From SCGC-AAA252-I15 sp043822165 (GTDB taxonomy: Archaea > Altiarchaeota > Altiarchaeia > IMC4 > SCGC-AAA252-I15): a DNA stretch of 8,806 nucleotides. Every line of letters starts with the position of its first letter. Position 1 is the stretch's first letter. The notes beneath the pieces are model-generated. The model ran no database searches. It had not been told where the DNA came from and worked only from the letters and a program-made list of their open reading frames with translations. Made by a program: the position numbers and the translations under genes. Of the stretch, positions 4,644 through 8,806 are shown one piece after another. The stretch is taken from NCBI GenBank assembly GCA_043822165.1, contig JBDRCA010000035.1, positions 1 to 8,806 of the forward strand, read 5' to 3'.

Positions 4644-7406
4644 ATGAAGACGACAGGGGCGCTATATGGCATTGTAGCAGTCTTTCTTCTGGTTCTAGCA
4701 TCCACTAGCGCCTCCTCTGCAAGCGATTGGCCGACTTTCAAGCAGAACTTCCAGCGAACCGGATACCAGGCGGGAGCCTCCAACTTCTCCCTCGCGGACT
4801 TGGACGTCATATGGAATTACTCGGCTGGTTCGCCGGTAAAATCCTCGCCCGCCATCGCGAACATAAACGGGGACCAGGACTTGGAGATAATATTCGGCGC
4901 AGACGACAAGAAGCTTCACGCTCTAGACTACAAGGGAAACACTTTGTGGACTTATGAAGCAGACGCGAGAATACGCTCCTCTCCGACCATAGCCGACCTT
5001 GAAGGCGACAACAAGACGGAAATCATATTTGGGACAGACAACGGCACACTATACGTCTTAGATAACCAGGGAGAATTATTGTGGACACATCAGACAAACG
5101 GGTCCATAGAAACCTCGCCCCTAGCCTACAACTTCGACGGAACACCGGAAAAAGAAGTCATAGTAACCAGCAAAGACGGGTTCGTATACGCGATAAACCA
5201 CCACGGAGAACAGAAATGGGCATACGAGACAAGCGAGAGCATACGCTCAAGTCCGTCGGTTGCGGACGTTAACAGGGACAAGGAAGCAGAGATAGTCTTC
5301 GGCTCCGACGACAACTTGGTTTACATATTGTCTTTCCCGCCGGCCGCCGGCACCTGGCAGTATCAGACGAACGGGGACGTGGCGGCAAGCCCTGTCGCAG
5401 CAGACTATGACGGAGACGGGACGGTTGAGGTCTTGAGCGCTTCAACGGACTCGTTCGTAAGGCCCATCTACTACACTTACTCGACTAGCAGGGAGAACCA
5501 GACGGAGTGCAAGGTCGTCGGTTTCGAGTACGTGTGCGGCAAGCCGACTGTGGGTTTTTCCAGGTTCATGGAGGAATGGAATTATTCCACGGGCTCGGCC
5601 ATATACTCGTCGCCGTCTATTGCAAGCTTCATCGGGAGCCGCAAAGACATAGTCTTCGGAACCGACGGGAAGACTCTTCACATAATAAATTATAAGGGCC
5701 GGAGAGTTGGCGGATACACGACCAACAAGGCGATACGAACGTCCCCGGCAATAGCGGACTTTGACGGAGACAAGATACCTGAGATAGTATTCGGCGCAGA
5801 CGACGGCGGAATATACGTCATAGACTACCCGTACCTTTTCACACTCTACACCACGGAAGGAACGACCACGAAATCCGACAAAGTATACAGTGCACTGGTA
5901 AAACTAGGGGGCCTGGCCGAGGAGATAGCAGGAAAAATGGGGAAAGACGCAAGCATCACCGCAGGAGAAGAAAATGAGTGGAGCATAACCAAGACCGTCA
6001 ACGGAAGAGCCCACGACCAGGGGAGCATACGCTACAGCGACGCGACGCAGAGGATGGAAATCCAGTACGGCGCGAGCAAGGTGACGTTCGACGCCAGGAA
6101 CACGGGGACCACTATAGACGTGTACAACTACCCCAACAAGAAAAAATACTACTTTGAGACGCAGGGTCCTGTGCGCTCGTCTCCCGCCATTGCGGACATA
6201 AACGGGGATGGGAACCTGGAGTTCGCGGCAGGCTCAGACGACGGAACCCTCTACGTCTTCGGCAGCAAAAAAGAGTTCATACGCGAGGAAGCCGGGAGAC
6301 TTCTTGCGAAAGCCGAGGAAGCCTACGCGAGGGGATACACGGAGAGCGTGTCAAACTACGTGGAAGGGGCGAGAAGACTGCACGAGCAGATAGACGACGC
6401 GGAAGGCCTTGCCAGAGACAATATGCTCGCGAAAAGAATCGAGGCCGATGGACTCAGGGAGAAGGCCGCGGAACTCTACGACCAAGGCTTCGTAGCCAAC
6501 GCAACAGAGTATCTGACGCGCGCCCAACTCATCTACGCTTCGATAAACTACACGTTGTACGGAGACCAGACTGGGAGCCTCTCCGACTTATTGGAGGCGG
6601 AACTCTACTTCAGGGAGGCTAGCGTCCTCTATGATTCAGGAGACCTTGAGAACGCCTCCAGGTATGCCTTGAAGGCGTCCGAACTTTTCTTGGCGCACAA
6701 TGATTCGCTGAGCGCCAACAGGTCCAAGGACCTCTACGAGAAGTCTATGGAGCACTTGGACGGGGACAGTTATTACGTGCAGGCGTTGAACACCTTCTTC
6801 GAGGAAGGCTACTGCGACAACGTCACGGAATATCTTTTAAAGGCCAGGTTAATTTACGCAGACGTTAACGCGCAAGACAGCATAATCCTGGTGGACGAGA
6901 TGCTGGCCAGAACAAATGCGACAAGGCTCTTGGACGAAGCCCTACTCCTAGAGGAAGCGGGAAACGTCACAGGAGCGCGTGAACTCGTCTTGCAGGCCAG
7001 ACAACTCTTCGAAAGCGTGAATTATACTCCAGGCATCTACCGGGCGGAGAATATCTTAAACGGGTCTGAGACCCAGGTTTCAGCGGCGAGAATGTTCGAG
7101 CACGCTAAAAACCTTTATGCGGCAGGCCTTCTGCCCGAGGCCATAGACTACGCGAAGAGGGCGGGAGACGCCTACCTGGAGATAAACGATACCGCCAAAG
7201 CCTCTGAAGCAGAACGGTTCGCGAACAACGCGATAGAGGAATACAGGCAAACACAGAAACCGAGATACCTAACAATAGCCTTCAACATCCTGGCAGGCAT
7301 TTTCGCAGGAAGCATGCTCATACTCTCCGTTGAAAAGATTCTGAAAGACAAAAAGAAAAAACGGGAAAGACAACTAATCGAAGACGTGAGAGAAGACGTA
7401 ATCTAG
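4644..7406 (+). CDS. Secreted beta-propeller protein with TPR-like repeats and membrane anchor
   Basis: A predicted 920-residue surface protein held by a C-terminal membrane helix. Residues 1-26 are a signal peptide. DWPTFKQNFQRTGY (28-41) is the usual opening of PQQ-type propellers. About eight blades follow, each with a (S/T/A)SP turn (starting near 67, 112, 157, 202, 248, 322, 366, 512), a Asp-x-x-x-Asp-type loop (clearest as DINGDGNLEF), then IxFGxDDGxLYxLD. Blade 5 has an insert with C289 and C298, and residues 396-505 form a separate insert before the last blade. Residues 542-870 hold six TPR-like helical units. The helix at 875-896 is followed by a very basic tail (KDKKKKRERQ), so the bulk should face outside and the tail the cytoplasm. 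It diverges from the pilin operon, sharing a 39-bp promoter gap. It may be a surface receptor or pilus-associated scaffold. The fold is secure; the function is unknown, and PQQ cofactor or dehydrogenase activity is not implied. Confidence 0.85.
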   Translation: MKTTGALYGIVAVFLLVLASTSASSASDWPTFKQNFQRTGYQAGASNFSLADLDVIWNYSAGSPVKSSPAIANINGDQDLEIIFGADDKKLHALDYKGNTLWTYEADARIRSSPTIADLEGDNKTEIIFGTDNGTLYVLDNQGELLWTHQTNGSIETSPLAYNFDGTPEKEVIVTSKDGFVYAINHHGEQKWAYETSESIRSSPSVADVNRDKEAEIVFGSDDNLVYILSFPPAAGTWQYQTNGDVAASPVAADYDGDGTVEVLSASTDSFVRPIYYTYSTSRENQTECKVVGFEYVCGKPTVGFSRFMEEWNYSTGSAIYSSPSIASFIGSRKDIVFGTDGKTLHIINYKGRRVGGYTTNKAIRTSPAIADFDGDKIPEIVFGADDGGIYVIDYPYLFTLYTTEGTTTKSDKVYSALVKLGGLAEEIAGKMGKDASITAGEENEWSITKTVNGRAHDQGSIRYSDATQRMEIQYGASKVTFDARNTGTTIDVYNYPNKKKYYFETQGPVRSSPAIADINGDGNLEFAAGSDDGTLYVFGSKKEFIREEAGRLLAKAEEAYARGYTESVSNYVEGARRLHEQIDDAEGLARDNMLAKRIEADGLREKAAELYDQGFVANATEYLTRAQLIYASINYTLYGDQTGSLSDLLEAELYFREASVLYDSGDLENASRYALKASELFLAHNDSLSANRSKDLYEKSMEHLDGDSYYVQALNTFFEEGYCDNVTEYLLKARLIYADVNAQDSIILVDEMLARTNATRLLDEALLLEEAGNVTGARELVLQARQLFESVNYTPGIYRAENILNGSETQVSAARMFEHAKNLYAAGLLPEAIDYAKRAGDAYLEINDTAKASEAERFANNAIEEYRQTQKPRYLTIAFNILAGIFAGSMLILSVEKILKDKKKKRERQLIEDVREDVI
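5829..6158 (+). other. Non-propeller insert between blades 7 and 8
   Basis: This encodes residues 396-505 of the propeller protein. It interrupts the regular blade pattern with a helical start (SDKVYSALVKLGGLAEEIAG) and then a beta-rich, charged part ending before the last blade resumes at YYFETQGPVRSSP. I do not recognise the fold. It may be a small alpha/beta domain carried on a propeller loop, where ligand-binding modules often sit. Confidence 0.55.
6267..7253 (+). repeat. Six TPR-like helical repeats (protein level)
   Basis: Residues 542-870 contain six units starting near 557, 607, 656, 712, 762 and 816, spaced about 50-56 residues. The shared pattern is A-x-x-L/A-Y-x-x-G-x-x-x-x-A-x-x-Y/L-x-x-x-A-x-x-L-x-x-x-x-N; examples are LYDQGFVANATEYLTRAQLI and FFEEGYCDNVTEYLLKARLI. 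The G and A spacing resembles TPR helix A/B pairs with a long extra linker helix. These repeats usually bind proteins. They stand between propeller and membrane, so they may also act as a stalk. Confidence 0.6.
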
Positions 7407-8530
7407 CCCAGAACATAACACTCCCTGGACAGCATGGAAAGCTCGTGAGGATCAAAGGCCCCGGAATTAATCGGTATCACGACAATCGCCTCCGTCGTGC
7501 TCACGTAATCCCGCATAGACTGGACGAACGGCAAAACAACCTCGAAACCCATGTTGGAAATCATGTACTCTAAACCATCCAATAAAACCACGGCAGACTT
7601 ATTAGCACCAAGATAATTGGTAAGCCTAATCGACAAATGCTCGATAGTGTAAACCGTCTTGTATTTGCTGGAAGCAACACTGGACTCAGTCAACCACAAA
7701 AAATCCGCCTTCTTGCGCAAGACATGACCTTCAACATGCTTCGGATTAGAGCGAGTCACATACAAGCCGGGCCTGGATTTCCCGGCAGCCTTGTTGAACA
7801 ATTCAATGCTCTTGGAGGGTATTACCCCGGAGACCAGGACATCGTGCTCGTCGACAAGGTAGATGTTGCCCGGCTTAAGAGACGGGAGCTTATCGTCCCA
7901 GCCTCCCGTGGAGCGCCTCCCAGTGTAGTCCTTGGCGCGGAAATCAGACCTCAAACGCCGCACCTCCTCGATGCTCTTTAATACGTCGTCTCTATCCTGC
8001 TCCAAGTGAAGTTCAAGCTCCTCCAGCTTCTTCTCGGCGGACACGACACCGTCAAGCCTCGTAATCTTTTCGAGCTCCTTTTTCCTCAGCTTCCGGTCAG
8101 CATCCTCAAGCCTTCGCTCCTCCGTGAGCAGAGCATCCTCGCGCTCATAAAGATTCTGCTCCCGGGATAGGATACGGGATAATTCAGAGCGCTTCCTCGC
8201 CTCCCGCTTCTTAAGCGACGCCGAATCCTTGCCGCCTTGCTTCTTCTCCCTTGCGAAGATGCGAGCAAGCTCAGAGCGCGCCTTCTTCTCCTGGACCACG
8301 AGCTTTGCCTCCTTGGCCTCCAGCTTTTTCTCCTGGCCCAAAAGCTTCTTCTCTCGTGAATGAATCTTTTTCTCTGCCAGACGCAGAGCATCAGCTTGCA
8401 TGCGAAGCTTTTTCTCCAACGCGAAGATGCTTTTCTCCTTCGCTATGACCTCTTTCTCCTTGAGTTCAATCTGCCTCGCCCTCCGAGAAAGCTCCTTCTC
8501 CCGCCTCGCCAAGTCGCCCGCATTAGCCAT
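7403..8530 (-). CDS. Coiled-coil protein with C-terminal DUF835 domain
   Basis: A predicted 375-residue cytoplasmic protein with no signal peptide or membrane helix. Residues 5-198 are a highly charged Lys/Glu/Arg/Leu coiled coil (many LxxKExxL and EKKL steps), with a near-repeat ELARIFAREKK and ELSRILSREQN near 87 and 116. After a short linker, residues 221-375 match DUF835: GNIYLVDE, GLYVTRSNPKHVEGH, DFLWLTES, then VVLLDGLEYMISNMGF, and SMRDYVSTTEAIVVIP. DUF835 is an archaeal domain often attached to sensory or coiled-coil modules. Its strand-Asp-Gly pattern recalls RecA/KaiC-like folds, but no P-loop is seen, so ATPase activity is not expected. The ATG at 8530 overlaps the end of fni by eight bases, implying translational coupling. 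Its stop shares CTAG with the convergent propeller gene. A scaffold or signalling role is a guess. Confidence 0.8.
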   Translation of the reverse strand: MANAGDLARREKELSRRARQIELKEKEVIAKEKSIFALEKKLRMQADALRLAEKKIHSREKKLLGQEKKLEAKEAKLVVQEKKARSELARIFAREKKQGGKDSASLKKREARKRSELSRILSREQNLYEREDALLTEERRLEDADRKLRKKELEKITRLDGVVSAEKKLEELELHLEQDRDDVLKSIEEVRRLRSDFRAKDYTGRRSTGGWDDKLPSLKPGNIYLVDEHDVLVSGVIPSKSIELFNKAAGKSRPGLYVTRSNPKHVEGHVLRKKADFLWLTESSVASSKYKTVYTIEHLSIRLTNYLGANKSAVVLLDGLEYMISNMGFEVVLPFVQSMRDYVSTTEAIVVIPINSGAFDPHELSMLSRECYVLG

Positions 8531-8806
8531 TTAAAGAAAAAAGCGCCCTGCCCGAGAGCTCGGAAGGATTTTTCGCTCCGGACAGAAAACACGCAATCCT
8601 CAATTCGTCGACTACGCGCAGCAGATACTCTTCGACGCCGGCAGCGCCCACTTTACTGAAGACCCGCAAGACCGGAAGCGCCATTCCCGCGCATGACGCG
8701 CCCAACGCTATCGCCTTGGCTGCATCAAGCCCCGTCCTAATACCGCCGGAAGCGATGACTGGTTTCCCCAGTGGAGCAATCTGTCTTATTGATTCGGTTG
8801 TTGGTA
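8523..8806 (-). CDS. fni: Type 2 isopentenyl-diphosphate delta-isomerase, C-terminal 93 residues
   Basis: The 3' end of a gene entering from the right edge. The enzyme is FMN- and NAD(P)H-dependent and interconverts isopentenyl and dimethylallyl diphosphate in the cytoplasm, starting isoprenoid synthesis for archaeal membrane lipids. The visible part reads PVIASGGIRTGLDAAKAIAL, the FMN phosphate-binding Gly-Gly-Ile-Arg region of the TIM barrel, then GASCAGMALPVLRV, and a C-terminal helical part with ELRIACFLSGAKNPSEL, all as in the IDI-2 family. The reading frame is open to the edge with a two-base remainder. A T-rich stretch (six T's then three) near the end, encoding LFSL, is the only possible termination signal before the downstream DUF835 gene, but the overlap of the two genes argues for co-transcription. 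Confidence 0.9.
   Translation of the reverse strand, partial: PTTESIRQIAPLGKPVIASGGIRTGLDAAKAIALGASCAGMALPVLRVFSKVGAAGVEEYLLRVVDELRIACFLSGAKNPSELSGRALFSLNG

Noticed and set aside
4644..6264. Propeller protein as a PQQ-dependent dehydrogenase
   Set aside because: The repeats are of the structural PQQ-like/FG-GAP kind; no cofactor-binding vicinal cysteines or catalytic Asp context can be seen, and helical repeats and a membrane anchor follow.
7406..7870. DUF835 region as an active RecA/KaiC ATPase
   Set aside because: The VVLLDGLEY strand resembles a Walker B position, but there is no GxxxxGK(S/T) P-loop in the protein.
1..8806. CRISPR arrays, insertion sequences, phage or toxin-antitoxin genes
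   Set aside because: No direct repeat array, transposase, integrase or terminal inverted repeats were seen in any frame; the window is almost fully covered by the six genes described.

Overview
The window looks like a piece of an archaeal chromosome. The evidence is three pilin-type N-termini of the archaeal class III style (Gly-Gln-x-Ser-x-Glu or variants before a hydrophobic helix), a DUF835 protein, a type 2 isopentenyl-diphosphate isomerase (mevalonate route), frequent AUA, AGA and AGG codons, a dense N-glycosylation sequon pattern in the surface proteins, and short AT-rich leaderless-style promoters. I cannot place it in a phylum from sequence alone; a DPANN lineage, an Altiarchaeota-like lineage or another under-sampled archaeon would all fit.

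Layout. Positions 1-194 hold no full gene. They contain a TATA-like box, an imperfect hairpin, and on the minus strand a 27-codon ORF that looks like the stump of a class III pilin. From 4604 down to 195 (minus strand) runs a tight three-gene operon: a class III pilin with a C-terminal CARDB-like domain, a small minor-pilin-like protein, and a 1040-residue protein with a pilin-type N-terminus and a von Willebrand A (vWA) domain. The vWA domain is interrupted right after its DxSxS motif by an insert with 26 cysteines. A 39-bp AT-rich gap (4605-4643) separates this operon from a divergent plus-strand gene (4644-7406). That gene encodes a secreted, membrane-anchored protein with about eight PQQ/FG-GAP-type beta-propeller blades, six TPR-like helical repeats and a C-terminal membrane anchor. 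It converges on a minus-strand pair, their two stop codons sharing one CTAG palindrome: a long coiled-coil protein ending in DUF835 (7403-8530), and the 3' end of fni/idi-2 (8523 to the window edge), which overlaps the DUF835 start.

How it fits together. The central five-kilobase-plus block reads as a cell-surface locus. My reading is that the two small pilin-like proteins and the giant pilin-vWA protein form or cap a type IV pilus-like filament with the vWA protein as tip or adhesive subunit. The propeller/helical-repeat protein is a divergently transcribed surface partner. vWA plus beta-propeller plus calcium loops recalls bacterial PilY1, here divided between two genes, but this is an analogy and not shown homology. 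No pilus ATPase, membrane platform or class III signal peptidase is in the window, so those would have to be supplied from elsewhere. The DUF835 and fni genes are probably a separate housekeeping or regulatory unit.
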